Assembly (NCBI GenBank): GCA_033765305.1
Contig: JANRID010000036.1
Location: forward strand, 1 to 64,000
DNA: 64,000 bases
Direction: 5' to 3'
DNA from: RDXT01 sp033765305
GTDB taxonomy: Bacteria > Bacteroidota > Bacteroidia > J057
Under the pieces are notes generated by a model, which ran no database searches, had not been told where the DNA came from, and saw nothing but the letters and a program-made list of their open reading frames with translations. How positions within the stretch are numbered: the first letter of the stretch is position 1; each line of letters begins with the position of its first letter. A program made the translations under genes and the position numbers. Below, one piece after another: positions 42,086 to 51,149 of this stretch.

Positions 42086-43381
42086 ATGAAATATATACTT
42101 TCAATCATCACCGCCCTCGCATTGCTGTCTTGCGATCCAAAAGGCGACAAATTTTATATGCCCGCCGAATGGGAACCGCACGATGCCGTCTGGCTTGGCT
42201 GGGAGCCAGATAGTACACTTGAGGTGCATCCCGTTGTTGTGGAGCTGGTAAAAACGCTTACCCCGCATGTACCTGTAAAATTTGCATGTGACTCTGACAG
42301 CTTACTGCAAACTGCCAAAAGCTATCTGCTTCGCCATCAAGTAGATACTTCAAATATCCGATTCTATGTAATGCCCGGAGACCGCTACTGGATTAGAGAC
42401 CATGGGGCTGCTTTTCTGGTCAGCAAAACAGGAGCGCTTGGTGTAGCTGATTTTGGCTGGGACCTCTATGGGTACCCTGTATTTCTGCAGGAGAAGTATC
42501 ACAACAACCAAGACAGTGTACGTAAATATCTCAACGCAATTCTGCCTTCCATCATGAGAACCAGCAAGGTGGACAGCCTGATGGCGTTAGCCGAAAACGC
42601 CGCCATGTTTAAAACGGATGTGGTTCATGAAGGAGGAAACATTGAAGTAAATGGCAAGGGAACCCTCATCGTTTGCGAATCGGCAGTCAGGCACCGCAAT
42701 CCCCACCTGACCAACGCATATATTGAAAGCGAATTTAAAAGAGTCCTGGGTGTATCGAAAGTCATTTGGCTCAAACAAGGCCTGGCAGAAGACCCCAATG
42801 GGTTTTTCAGACGCATAACGGGCAATTATGTCGGTGGAGGCGTGCAGCACTCCGATGAGTTTGTCCGGTTTTCAAATGCAAATACGATTTTACTGGCATG
42901 GGTTGACGAGTCGGAAAAAGACTTGAATCCCATAAACAGCATGAACTATAAAATTCTGCAGGAAGCCTATCAGATACTGAAAGAGGCGACAGACCAGGAC
43001 GGGAAGCCATTTGAGATCGTGAAGGTTCCGCTGCCTGATTTAATAACAAAAAAAATAGTTGCAACAGCTGATTACGCTTCCGCAGCACCTTACGACATCC
43101 CGGTAAGCGGGTTTTACACGTCTGAAGCGCCGGCGGTTGGAGACACGTTGTATAGGGTGCCTGCATCGAGCTATTTAAATTATCTGGTTACCAATGGTCT
43201 CGTACTTGTTTCAAGTTATACGGCAGCGGGCTCTTCCCAGGAAAAAGAAGACCGGGTACGCAAGATTTTTGAAGCGCAGTTCCCGGGAAGAAAAATTGTA
43301 TTCATCAATGCGATGCCTCAAAATTGGAACGGCGGAGGCATTCATTGCTCGACACAGCAGCAGCCAAGCAGCAACCCATAG
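42086..43381 (+). CDS. Agmatine deiminase / PAD-type guanidine deiminase lipoprotein
   Basis: A 431-residue protein of the Porphyromonas-type peptidylarginine deiminase/agmatine deiminase superfamily. Signal sequence MKYILSIITALALLSC (lipobox LLSC, Cys16), so it is membrane-anchored rather than cytosolic. Catalytic landmarks are W-x-R-D (YWIRDHGAAF), EGGNIEVNGKGT, QHSDEFVRF (His-x-Asp) and the C-terminal catalytic Cys in NGGGIHCSTQQ (about residue 422). Soluble agmatine deiminases are about 370 residues; this one has an extra signal sequence and insertion and would act outside the inner membrane. Preceded by a family-1 repeat that could supply the promoter. Moderate GC. Confidence 0.88.
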   Translation: MKYILSIITALALLSCDPKGDKFYMPAEWEPHDAVWLGWEPDSTLEVHPVVVELVKTLTPHVPVKFACDSDSLLQTAKSYLLRHQVDTSNIRFYVMPGDRYWIRDHGAAFLVSKTGALGVADFGWDLYGYPVFLQEKYHNNQDSVRKYLNAILPSIMRTSKVDSLMALAENAAMFKTDVVHEGGNIEVNGKGTLIVCESAVRHRNPHLTNAYIESEFKRVLGVSKVIWLKQGLAEDPNGFFRRITGNYVGGGVQHSDEFVRFSNANTILLAWVDESEKDLNPINSMNYKILQEAYQILKEATDQDGKPFEIVKVPLPDLITKKIVATADYASAAPYDIPVSGFYTSEAPAVGDTLYRVPASSYLNYLVTNGLVLVSSYTAAGSSQEKEDRVRKIFEAQFPGRKIVFINAMPQNWNGGGIHCSTQQQPSSNP

Positions 43382-43571
43382 CGGCCGTACGTATTGCGCG
43401 TGATTGCGCATGCACAGCGGCCCCCAACATGGCTTTTACATCCGGCGGGTGACGTGCACGCTTGGCGCTTGGTGCTTGGTGCTTCGCTTCAAGCGCAGTG
43501 CTGGCAGGCAGCTTGGTTTCAGCCTCCCAATCCCACGCCCAAACCCCTTCATCCGCAATCCCGCCGCGCAC

Positions 43572-44435
43572 TTATTCCGGCTGCCCTCCCTCCAGCTTCC
43601 TCAGCATCGCATAGTCGATATAAAAAGTCCCGAAGGGGATAAGGCAGGCGATCAGCACTTTCCAGGTGGTTTTCCAGAACTGCCAGCCCTGCTCGCTTGC
43701 CGATTTGCCCGTCGCCTGCCGGACCGCCTTGTTCAGGTGGTTGGGGCTGACGCCAAGCTGCCCGGCATAAAAGGCAAGAGGGTGAAATTCGGATATATAA
43801 TTGATTATCAAGTTTTTAAAATCATCTGCCAGCACCTCTGCCCTTGGCTGCCGCCGCTCCGGAACGACAGCAGGAAGGCAGCGCCGCAGCTCGTAGCAGA
43901 GGGTAACGAGGTAGGCATCTATCAGGCGCAGGTCGGGCTGGGGCCGGTATGCTGCCAGCAGCCGCCCGAAAATGGCCTCCGCTGCCGCCTCCGTCTGCGG
44001 GTGTAGCCGGAGCCCCCCGGTCTTCATATGTGCGCCGAGCAGCAGCAGTTCCTGCACCATGTGCTCCTTATGATAAAGCTGGAGGATGGTCTCCAGACTG
44101 AAGTGGCAATAATAGCCCGCGATGTCCGCAGAGATAAAGTCCACTGAAGAAATCTGGCCGGCCAGCAGGATATGAGCCTCCCCGGGCCCGAGGGAAATAG
44201 CACGTCCATCGGCCCCGCGCAGCAGCCGCCCGCGCGTGAGGAAGAGCAGCTCCGTCACCTCCCTTCGGTGCGGGTGGGCCGGCAGCTTCATCCACGGCGC
44301 CACCGCTTCGAGCCGCGTGATCAGAAAGCGCTCCGGATGGGCGGGGAAGGCAGCCTCGAAGGGCTGCGGGGACTGGACGTAGCGGCTCCACAGCGCTTCA
44401 GTGCTCAGCAGGGGGATGGCGGGAGTGGCATGCAT
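43572..44435 (-). pseudogene. Chimeric gene: truncated AraC regulator fused to DUF3817 tail
   Basis: A 287-residue frame. Residues 1-248 are an AraC-type regulator: N-terminal cupin-like domain (LPAHPHRREVTELLFLTRGRLL), then the start of the DNA-binding domain (FHPLAFYAGQLGVSPNHLNKAVRQATGKSASE). Where the second half of that domain should continue, the frame changes to QGWQFWKTTWKVLIACLIPFGTFYIDYAMLRK, which is the end of a DUF3817 membrane protein (usual ending IPFGTFxxD). A deletion or recombination evidently joined the 3' end of a DUF3817 gene in frame to the AraC gene near 43691. The regulator lacks its second HTH helices, so it is probably inactive unless the fused helix anchors it. Start at an ATG; a TTG lies 9 codons upstream. 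Confidence 0.75.
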
Positions 44436-44526
44436 GCGCGCAGGGTCAGGGTTTCCGCACAAAACTAGCTAATTTGCCCGCAGGATGTTCGTCCTGCGCC
44501 GCCGGCTGCCGGGGCGACATGCCCCG

Positions 44527-44634
44527 ACAGATCTTGACTTTGCAGCTGAGGCTGTGTAGATTAGCAATGCGTTCTTTGGAGCGTGGCGGGTAGCAGGTCC
44601 CGCGCATGCGGATGCAGGCATCCGGGTGGCATCA
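44527..44634 (+). repeat. Promoter/hairpin dispersed repeat, family 1 (copy C)
   Basis: TTG 44534-44536, 20 nt, TAGATTAG 44557-44564, with hairpin CGGATGC/GCATCCG at 44609-44624, as in copy B. It lies upstream of the VOC gene at 44763. The 327-nt gap 44436-44762 contains this repeat and nothing else clear. Confidence 0.65.
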
Positions 44635-44762
44635 CGCCCGTTACGTTCAAGGCACTTGCAGACAGCAAAGCGACGGACTGACCGATGAAATTTCAGGTAC
44701 GATTGCGATGAAATAAATTTGACTGCTGAAAACGTATCCGGCTTCTAACCACCGCGACTGAA

Positions 44763-45116
44763 ATGTATAAAGCATTATTTTTAAGCCCCATGATCCCCTC
44801 TTTCAATATAGAAGAGACGGCTGACTTCTTTACAAGCATTTTGGGGTTTTCATCCATCATGCACACTGACACGTACGCAGTGTATCAAAAGGACAACCTG
44901 ACGATCCACATATTACAGGCAGGAGCGCATATTGGGCAAATGGAATTTTACTTAGAGATAGACAACGTTGACGACCTCTGGGCAGCAATCAAGGACAAAG
45001 TTAAAAACTTGAAAACACGGGAACCCTTTAATCGGGACTATGGAATGCGCGAAATCCATATTTCAATTCCGCAGACCAATACGTTATTATTTATTGGACA
45101 GGAAATAAAACCTTAA
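44763..45116 (+). CDS. VOC-superfamily (glyoxalase/bleomycin-resistance type) protein
   Basis: A 117-residue protein of the VOC fold. The first motif (MIPSFNIEETADFFTSILGFSSIMHTDTYAVYQKDNLTIHIL) and second motif (GQMEFYLEIDNVDDLWAAIKDK ... REPFNRDYGMREIHISIPQTNTLLFIGQEI) are typical beta-alpha-beta-beta-beta units. VOC proteins bind divalent metal or act as antibiotic sequestrants or isomerases; the role is not predictable here. GC content is clearly lower than that of the neighbouring GH operon, so it was likely acquired recently; VOC genes are common cassette cargo. It lies 129 nt after a family-1 repeat. Confidence 0.82.
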   Translation: MYKALFLSPMIPSFNIEETADFFTSILGFSSIMHTDTYAVYQKDNLTIHILQAGAHIGQMEFYLEIDNVDDLWAAIKDKVKNLKTREPFNRDYGMREIHISIPQTNTLLFIGQEIKP

Positions 45117-45283
45117 CAATCATAATAGCTGACTTTCATTGCATTGGACGTTTCCGTCCGACCTTAACGCCCGGCCCCCAGCCGCATGTGTCTGCAATGG
45201 AGCCGTGACGAGTTGGCCTTACGTTTGTCTTCGTTCGACGTTTCGTATTGCGGGACAGAACACAGCTTCGGAATGCCCCCCCC

Positions 45284-47200
45284 TCAGAAAGCCGCCTGGC
45301 GCAGCGCCGTGCGGCCGATGGGCACAAGCCGCTGCTCCTCCCGCCGCCCGGTGGCGGGCTGCTCCAGCTCCACGCGCAGGGCGCCTGCTTCGCGGCTGAT
45401 CCGCCCGCCGGGCACGTAGCGCCAGGGGGAAAAATCGCTGCGGGGATAGCTCCAGTCCTGAAAGCCAGGCTGATAGATCCTGCCCCCCTCCGGAACGGAC
45501 TCGATCGGCAGAGCATACAGCAGCGGGCCGCAGCGGAAGTAGTGCTGATCGCCTCCCTGCACCTCCACCTCCGGCTGGGCTGAAAAACGGAGCACCAGGC
45601 TGTCCTCCTCCGCAAATTCCCGGCTGAAGACCAGGAAGCCGGATTCCTCCCGCCAGGCTTCGCTCGCCTCCAGCTCCCGCGCCCAGGCCGGCCGGCGGAT
45701 TTTCAGGGTCAGCCGCCCCCGCCCGGGCTGGGATACGCGGTAGCGGAGCTGCAAATCATGCGGATAATCCGTCTCGCAGCGGATCCGGAGCATGCCGCCG
45801 TCGGCGGGTATCCGCAGCTCGCTGGGGCCGAGCAGGGCCTGGACCAGCGCATCGCCCTGGCGCATCCAGGCCATCTGGAGGAAGTAGGGCGCTATGCGGC
45901 CCGCATTGGGCGCGCAGCACACCGCAACATCCTGATGAACAGGCGAATACTTATAGCGCGTCTGCACCCGCCCCGGCTCTGTCTCGCCGTTTTTCGTGCC
46001 GGTCATCTCGTAGGAGTTGTCGGTCTTGAGGTAGGCGATGGCCGGGTGCTCCGGATCGCGCGCGCCCTGGGCAGCATTATAGAAGATGGTTTCGGCCAGG
46101 TCGCCGTAGCCGGCCTCGCCCGAGAGCCGCAGGAGCTGCGCGTAGCTGTCCATCAGCTCGTGGATCGAGCAGTATTCATAGCCGATCTCCGCATCTGCCC
46201 GGCGTCCGCCGATCCATTCGTCGCCGATGGGGCCGCCGCTGCGGGTGGTCGCCTCGGCAATGCGCGCCAGCATGCGCCGGAGCGCCAGGTCCAGCAGGCT
46301 GTCCCCGCTGGCATAGGCGGCCAGGGCCAGGGGGCGCAGGTGCTCGTAGGTATGCACGCCGTGCGCCTGCAGGCGGCCCGCCGGGTCGAGGAGGCGGGCG
46401 AGCTGGGCATCGGCCTCGGAGGCGTGATGCTCGGAGAAATTCCGGTAGAGAAAGACGGCGTAGTCGAGGTAGCGCCGCTCGCCGGTGCGCTGGTGCAGCC
46501 GGTCGAGCACATCGGTGAAGGTGAGCCCGTGCGACACCCCGCCGGTGAATCCCGTGCCTGCCTGGAAGGGCTGCGAGGCGCCGGGGGGATAGGCGCGCAT
46601 CGTTTCCTCCACTGCCCGGACGACCGCCTGGAGCACGCGTGCGTCGCCGCGGGCCTCGGCATAGGCCAGCAGCCCCCGCAGCAGGGTGGTTTTGGCCCAC
46701 AGCTCGCCGTTTTCGGCCTGGAAGCGGTAGCGCAGCTCCGGGCTGTAGATGCCCAGGTAGCCGTCGGCATCCTGGGTGGCCAGCACGCCCGCCACATACC
46801 GGTCGGCGCGGGCTAGCTCGGCAGGGCTGTCCAGCAGCAGGGCATGGCGCAGGTAGGCATCCCAGCCGTTGGACTGGGTCTCGGAATTCCACCACTGGTA
46901 CTGCTCGTCGCCTTCGGCGTCGCCGGACTTGAGGTTGCCGAGGTCGCGGGCGGCGCTGCCGGGGCGGAGGCGGCCCGGCCCGTAGATCGAATCGCCGAAG
47001 AGGCCGGGCACCAGCGCAGGCAGATGCCCGACGAAGCTGCCGAGGTCGGCCCGCATCTGGGCCTCCAGCCAGCCCAGCGGGCGCACGCTGCCGAAAGGCA
47101 GGGCCTCGAAGGCAGACGGAGCAGCGGGGGCTTGCGGAGCCGCCTGCCGGCATCCGGCAGCGGCGATGATCAGCAGCATCAGCAGGAGGAGGGGTTTCAT
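45284..47200 (-). CDS. GH127-type beta-L-arabinofuranosidase lipoprotein (DUF1680)
   Basis: A 638-residue lipoprotein (signal MKPLLLLMLLIIAAAGC, Cys17) of the GH127/DUF1680 family. The (alpha/alpha)6 domain covers residues about 80-430, followed by beta-sandwich parts. The Zn site and catalytic cysteine known from HypBA1 are all present: Glu342-x-Cys344 (YEYCSIHE) and Cys428-Cys429 (DVAVCCAPN). Glu and Cys act as acid/base and nucleophile in removing beta-L-Araf. Last gene of the operon starting at 51027; the ATG overlaps the GH92 stop by 4 nt (ATGA), so translation is coupled. In the periplasm or on the outer membrane. Confidence 0.9.
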   Translation of the reverse strand: MKPLLLLMLLIIAAAGCRQAAPQAPAAPSAFEALPFGSVRPLGWLEAQMRADLGSFVGHLPALVPGLFGDSIYGPGRLRPGSAARDLGNLKSGDAEGDEQYQWWNSETQSNGWDAYLRHALLLDSPAELARADRYVAGVLATQDADGYLGIYSPELRYRFQAENGELWAKTTLLRGLLAYAEARGDARVLQAVVRAVEETMRAYPPGASQPFQAGTGFTGGVSHGLTFTDVLDRLHQRTGERRYLDYAVFLYRNFSEHHASEADAQLARLLDPAGRLQAHGVHTYEHLRPLALAAYASGDSLLDLALRRMLARIAEATTRSGGPIGDEWIGGRRADAEIGYEYCSIHELMDSYAQLLRLSGEAGYGDLAETIFYNAAQGARDPEHPAIAYLKTDNSYEMTGTKNGETEPGRVQTRYKYSPVHQDVAVCCAPNAGRIAPYFLQMAWMRQGDALVQALLGPSELRIPADGGMLRIRCETDYPHDLQLRYRVSQPGRGRLTLKIRRPAWARELEASEAWREESGFLVFSREFAEEDSLVLRFSAQPEVEVQGGDQHYFRCGPLLYALPIESVPEGGRIYQPGFQDWSYPRSDFSPWRYVPGGRISREAGALRVELEQPATGRREEQRLVPIGRTALRQAAF

Positions 47201-49356
47201 TGCGGGGTCATGTGAAAGGTGAGGGTTCCGCCCGCGCGCAGGGCGGCATCCGGCAGCACAGGCGAGGTCAGGGGCTGGCCGTTCAGAAAGGCCGTTTTCC
47301 AGGTGGCATTTGCTTCGGAAAAATCGCGGGCTTCGATGACAAAAGGCGGGCTGCCAGGCCGCCGGATGACGATGCGCGCTGCCTGCGGCGCGCCCAGCAC
47401 AACATCTGCGCCGCCCCCGTTCACCGGGTAGAAGCCCATGCAGGCAAAGAGGTACCAGGCCGACATCTGCCCGCAGTCGTCGTTGCCGGTCATGCCGTCG
47501 GGGCTGGCGCGGTAAAAGGACTCCACCGCCTGCCGGATCAGGGCGTGCCCCCGCTGCGGCCGGGAGGTAAAGGCGTAGAGGTAGATCACGTGATGGCCCG
47601 GCTCATTGCCGTGGGCATATTGCCCGATCAGGGCTTCCTGGCCTAGAAATTTGTCGGCGGCGGGCGATTCGGTGCTGAAAAAGGCGTCCAGCTTGCGTTC
47701 AAAAGCCGCTTCGCCGCCCAGCAGCCGCTTCAGGCCCGGCACATCCTGCTGGGCGCTGGTCCAGAAGTACTGCCAGGCATTGGCTTCGGTGTAATCGCCG
47801 GGGTTGTTCATCGGCGACGTAGCTTTCAGGGGATCAAAAGGGCTGCGCCATTGGCCCCGGCTGTCTTTTCCCCTGAAAAATCCCGTCTCCGGATCGAACA
47901 GGTGCTGATAATAAAACGAACGCCGCCCAAAGCGGGCCGCAGCAGCGCTGTCGCCCAGCAGGGCCGCCATCCGCGCCACGCAGGCATCGTCGAAGCTGCT
48001 TTCCAGCGTGCGCGAGACCGACTCGTTGTCCAGGCTGTCGAAGGGATAATAGCCGAAGCGCTCGTAGAGCTGCCAGTCGGAATTCACGTGGCTGATGCTG
48101 GACGTCTCCACCATGGCCCGCAGCGCCTCCTGCGCGTCGAAGCCCCGGAAGCCCCGCTCGTACGCCGAAAGCAGCATGGGGATCGCATGGTTGCCGATCA
48201 TGCAGTAGCTGTCCTGGCCCCAGGCCGACCAGATGGGCAGGAAGCCAGCGGCGCGGTGGTGCAGCAGCATGGACTGCACCATGGCGTCTATGCGTTCCGG
48301 CACGAGCAGTTGGAGCAGGGGAAACGCCGCCCGGTAGATGTCCCAGTTGGAGAAGGTGGAATAATAGGCTCCGCCGGGCGCTTGCGCCACCGAATCGTCG
48401 GCGCCCCGGTAGCGCCCGTCCGCATCGGCGATGTTGGAGGGCTGGAGCAGCAGGTGGTACAGCGCCGTGTAAAACAGCGTGCGCCTGGCAGGCGGAGCCT
48501 CCAGCTCCACCCGCGAAAGGTAGCGGTTCCATGCGGCGCGGGCCTGCCGGCGCTGGCGCTCGAAGTCCCAGCCGGGCAGCTCGGCCCGCAGGTTTTGTTC
48601 CGCCCCTTCCACCGAAACCGCCGAGAGCGCCACCTTGACCTGCAGGCGCCGCTCCGCTCCCAGCGGGAAGCGCAGCATCAGCCTGGGAGCCTTGTCGCGG
48701 GGGCCGGGGGCCAGGGTGTCGCAGCCCTGCCAGGCCCGGTCAAATTCGATCACAAAAAAATAGCGCCGCTCCACCCAGTTGCGCGTGCGGCAGAAGCCCG
48801 AGATGCGGCCTCCCGGCACCAGCTCCACCTGGCTTTCCAGCACCAGGCTGTCCGTGATGAAGCGCAGGCCGTGCTGCAGGCTGACCAGCAGGCGGGCGTC
48901 CTGCTCCGGAAAGGTATAGCGGTGGAAGGCCACCCGCTCGGAGCAGGTGAGCTCGACGCCGACGCTGTCTTGCTTCTGTACGGCATAATACCCCGGCTCC
49001 GCCCGCTCCGACGGCTTGACATAGCGGAAAGAAGCCTCCGGCCGGGCTGCCGCAGCCAGGGGCATCAGCAGCACGTCGCCCATCTCATTGATGCCCGTGC
49101 CGCTGAAGCGGGTCTGGGAGAAGCCGAGCAGCACGCTGTCGCGGTACTGGTAGCCGCTCGTGTAGTCCCAGCCCTGGTCGCGGTTGTCGGGGCCGGGCTG
49201 CACCATGCCGAAGGGCATCGACGGGCCGGGGAAGGTGTGCCCGGTGCCGTCGGTCCCGATGAAGGGATTGACGTAGCGGGCATAGTCTTCCTGCGGAGCG
49301 GCCTGCCGGCATCCGGCCAGGCAGCACGCGGTGAAGAGGGCGAAGCAGATGCGCAT
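47197..49356 (-). CDS. GH92 family alpha-mannosidase lipoprotein
   Basis: A 719-residue lipoprotein (signal MRICFALFTACCLAGC, Cys16) of GH92, calcium-dependent exo-alpha-mannosidases. Recognisable segments are YVNPFIGTDGTGHTFPGPSMPFGMVQPGPDN, the SGTGINEMGD region, FSNWDIYRAAFPLLQLLVPER, LPIWSAWGQDSYCMIGNHAIPML, and near the end GMTGNDDCGQMSAWYLFACMGFYPVNGG, which carries the conserved Glu/Asp pocket. GH92 removes alpha-1,2/1,3/1,4/1,6-mannose from N-glycans or mannans. Third gene of the operon, starting 1 nt after the TIM-barrel stop. Confidence 0.95.
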   Translation of the reverse strand: MRICFALFTACCLAGCRQAAPQEDYARYVNPFIGTDGTGHTFPGPSMPFGMVQPGPDNRDQGWDYTSGYQYRDSVLLGFSQTRFSGTGINEMGDVLLMPLAAAARPEASFRYVKPSERAEPGYYAVQKQDSVGVELTCSERVAFHRYTFPEQDARLLVSLQHGLRFITDSLVLESQVELVPGGRISGFCRTRNWVERRYFFVIEFDRAWQGCDTLAPGPRDKAPRLMLRFPLGAERRLQVKVALSAVSVEGAEQNLRAELPGWDFERQRRQARAAWNRYLSRVELEAPPARRTLFYTALYHLLLQPSNIADADGRYRGADDSVAQAPGGAYYSTFSNWDIYRAAFPLLQLLVPERIDAMVQSMLLHHRAAGFLPIWSAWGQDSYCMIGNHAIPMLLSAYERGFRGFDAQEALRAMVETSSISHVNSDWQLYERFGYYPFDSLDNESVSRTLESSFDDACVARMAALLGDSAAAARFGRRSFYYQHLFDPETGFFRGKDSRGQWRSPFDPLKATSPMNNPGDYTEANAWQYFWTSAQQDVPGLKRLLGGEAAFERKLDAFFSTESPAADKFLGQEALIGQYAHGNEPGHHVIYLYAFTSRPQRGHALIRQAVESFYRASPDGMTGNDDCGQMSAWYLFACMGFYPVNGGGADVVLGAPQAARIVIRRPGSPPFVIEARDFSEANATWKTAFLNGQPLTSPVLPDAALRAGGTLTFHMTPQ

Positions 49357-49357
49357 G

Positions 49358-50200
49358 TCAGGCAGGATTGGGGGTGAGCAGCTCCCGCAGATGCCGCATC
49401 ATGCGGGCATTGATGGCCCAGGCGTCGCCGATGGGCTGGCGGGTGAAGGGAAGCGCCGGCATGTAGGGCGCCGGGCCGCATTCAGGGGTGAGGGTAACGG
49501 CGGCTTTGCCCGCTTCGGCCTGCATCCGGACCAGCGCCTGCCACCACTGCCCGAAGCGCTGGAGGTGGCCCTCCCACTCGGGCGCGAAGGGGTCGGCCAC
49601 CTGCGGGGCCTGCGCGCAGCCCACGCGGGCGTGCAGGTGCGCCACCCGTGGGGCGATCTGCGCCAGCACGTCCTCCTGCCCTTCCAGCAGGCTCTCCGAC
49701 ACCACGCAGAAATGGCTGTAGTCCGCCGCCAGCTCCAGGCCCGGATCGCGGGCCAGGTAGGGCAGCAGCGCGGGCGCGTGGAAGGAAAAGCGGCCCCGGT
49801 GGGTTTCATGCACGACCCGGATGCCGCTTTCCTCCGCAGCCTGCCGGCAGAGATCCAGGCAGCGGCAGTTGTCTTCGAAGGAGAAGTAATCCTTGCCCGA
49901 ATGGGCATTGATGAAGTCGGGGCCGATGCTGGCCGCCTCCTCCAGCCGCCCGCGCACGCGGCGCAGGAAGGCATCCAGCCCCTCGCCCGGCAGCGGGTCC
50001 ACGATGCACTGCGACACCAGCACCCAGGGCCGCTCCCGGCGGAGGGCCGCCAGCTCGCGGCGCAAGTCCCTGACAAACAGCGGGTCAGGCGGCAGGTTGA
50101 TCTCGATGCCGTCGTAGCCTTCGGCCAGCGCCTTGCCGAGAAAGGCAGCTGCGGGCAGCGATTCCTGGCCCCAGTGCGGACAGAGGACGTGCAGCTTCAT
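49358..50200 (-). CDS. Sugar phosphate isomerase/epimerase-like TIM-barrel protein
   Basis: A 280-residue TIM barrel of the AP-endonuclease-2/xylose-isomerase-like family. It has the family's strand-end segments EGYDGIEINLPPD, FINAHSGKDYFSFEDNCRCLDLCRQAAEESGIRVVHETHRGRFSF, ELAADYSHFCVVSE, PRVAHLHARVG and LTPECGP, where Glu, Asp, His and Glu are the metal ligands. Substrates in this family are keto/aldoses such as tagaturonate, inosose or 3-keto sugars. Start at MKLHVLCPHWGQ, whose ATG overlaps the PhyH stop (ATGA). Cytoplasmic, so it probably handles a sugar released by the two glycosidases. Confidence 0.88.
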   Translation of the reverse strand: MKLHVLCPHWGQESLPAAAFLGKALAEGYDGIEINLPPDPLFVRDLRRELAALRRERPWVLVSQCIVDPLPGEGLDAFLRRVRGRLEEAASIGPDFINAHSGKDYFSFEDNCRCLDLCRQAAEESGIRVVHETHRGRFSFHAPALLPYLARDPGLELAADYSHFCVVSESLLEGQEDVLAQIAPRVAHLHARVGCAQAPQVADPFAPEWEGHLQRFGQWWQALVRMQAEAGKAAVTLTPECGPAPYMPALPFTRQPIGDAWAINARMMRHLRELLTPNPA

Positions 50201-51027
50201 GGCTGGGCGTAGAGCAGGGGGTTCAGCGGCGTATCGATCACCTCGCCCACGCGGGCGCCCGGGCACCAGCGGTCACGGTCGTGGGCCTGGTTCTCATTTT
50301 CGGGGTCCTTGAGGCGCATGTCGGCGTCCATGTAGATGACGGTCATCACCTTGCGCATCGCATCCGAGCGGTTGGCGCCCGCCCGGTGGAAGACCCAGCC
50401 GGAGTGGAAGCTCACCTCCCCGGCGGCAAAGGGCTCGATGACCCTCGGAAAATCCGTCACCCGCAGGCGGCGCTCAATGGCGGCCTCGCTGCTGTCGGAA
50501 ATGCTCAGCTCCCGCCCTTCGACCACCACATGGCTGCCCGCGCTGAATTCGAGCGGGCCCATTTCCAGCGGCGTGGCCTGCAAGGGCATCCAGGCCGTCA
50601 CGGTTTTGTCGGTTTCGAGCGGCCAGTAGTACTGGTCGGCGTGCCAGGGGGTGATGCCGCCGCCGGGCTCCTTGAACAGCGCCTGGTCGTGGTAGAGGCG
50701 GGCGCCGCGGGTCTGCATGAGGCCGCTGGCGATGCGCGCCAGCCGGGGGCTGAAGACCAGCTCGCGCACGGCCTCGTCTTCCTGCCAGAGGTTGAAGAGC
50801 TGGAGGAAGGCCTTGCCGTAGGTGTCGCGCTGGCCGAGGGGGCGCTCCTCCGTGCTCATGCGGGCGACGCAGGCGCCGATGCGCGCGCTGAAAAAATCCA
50901 GCGTTTCCGCATTCAGCACGCCGGGGAGCTTGATGAAGCGGTTCCGCTGGTAAAAAGCGGTCTGCTCGGCGCTGAGCGCGTAGGGCTCGCGGAGAAATGC
51001 AGCAACAGATGCAGGAAGCAGTTCCAT
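50197..51027 (-). CDS. Phytanoyl-CoA dioxygenase (PhyH) family protein
   Basis: A 276-residue Fe(II)/2-oxoglutarate-dependent dioxygenase. The HxD of the metal triad is in GITPWHADQYYWPLETDKTVTAWMPLQ and the distal His is in VSFHSGWVFHRAGANRSDAMRKVMTVIYM, with Arg for 2-oxoglutarate after it. Known members hydroxylate lipids, sugars or antibiotic precursors. First gene of the four-gene operon and overlapping the TIM-barrel gene by 4 nt; its place in a glycan operon is notable (substrate may be a modified sugar). Start MELLPASVAAFLRE chosen; a longer upstream frame runs into the regulator promoter region. Confidence 0.88.
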   Translation of the reverse strand: MELLPASVAAFLREPYALSAEQTAFYQRNRFIKLPGVLNAETLDFFSARIGACVARMSTEERPLGQRDTYGKAFLQLFNLWQEDEAVRELVFSPRLARIASGLMQTRGARLYHDQALFKEPGGGITPWHADQYYWPLETDKTVTAWMPLQATPLEMGPLEFSAGSHVVVEGRELSISDSSEAAIERRLRVTDFPRVIEPFAAGEVSFHSGWVFHRAGANRSDAMRKVMTVIYMDADMRLKDPENENQAHDRDRWCPGARVGEVIDTPLNPLLYAQP

Positions 51028-51149
51028 CGGGCAGGGGTTTGGGGGCAAAGCTCGGGGCGGCAGGCGGAAAGAAGTGGCGGGATGTTCGGAAAAAAACATC
51101 CTATATTGACACTGGATTCCTCCCATGCCGCTGCAGACCGCAATCCTGT

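Noticed and set aside
45117..45283. Possible second attC after the VOC gene (TTAACGCCC ... GTTGGCC)
   Set aside because: The candidate arms do not pair and R''/R' boxes miss key positions, so no site is claimed even though the gene is AT-rich.
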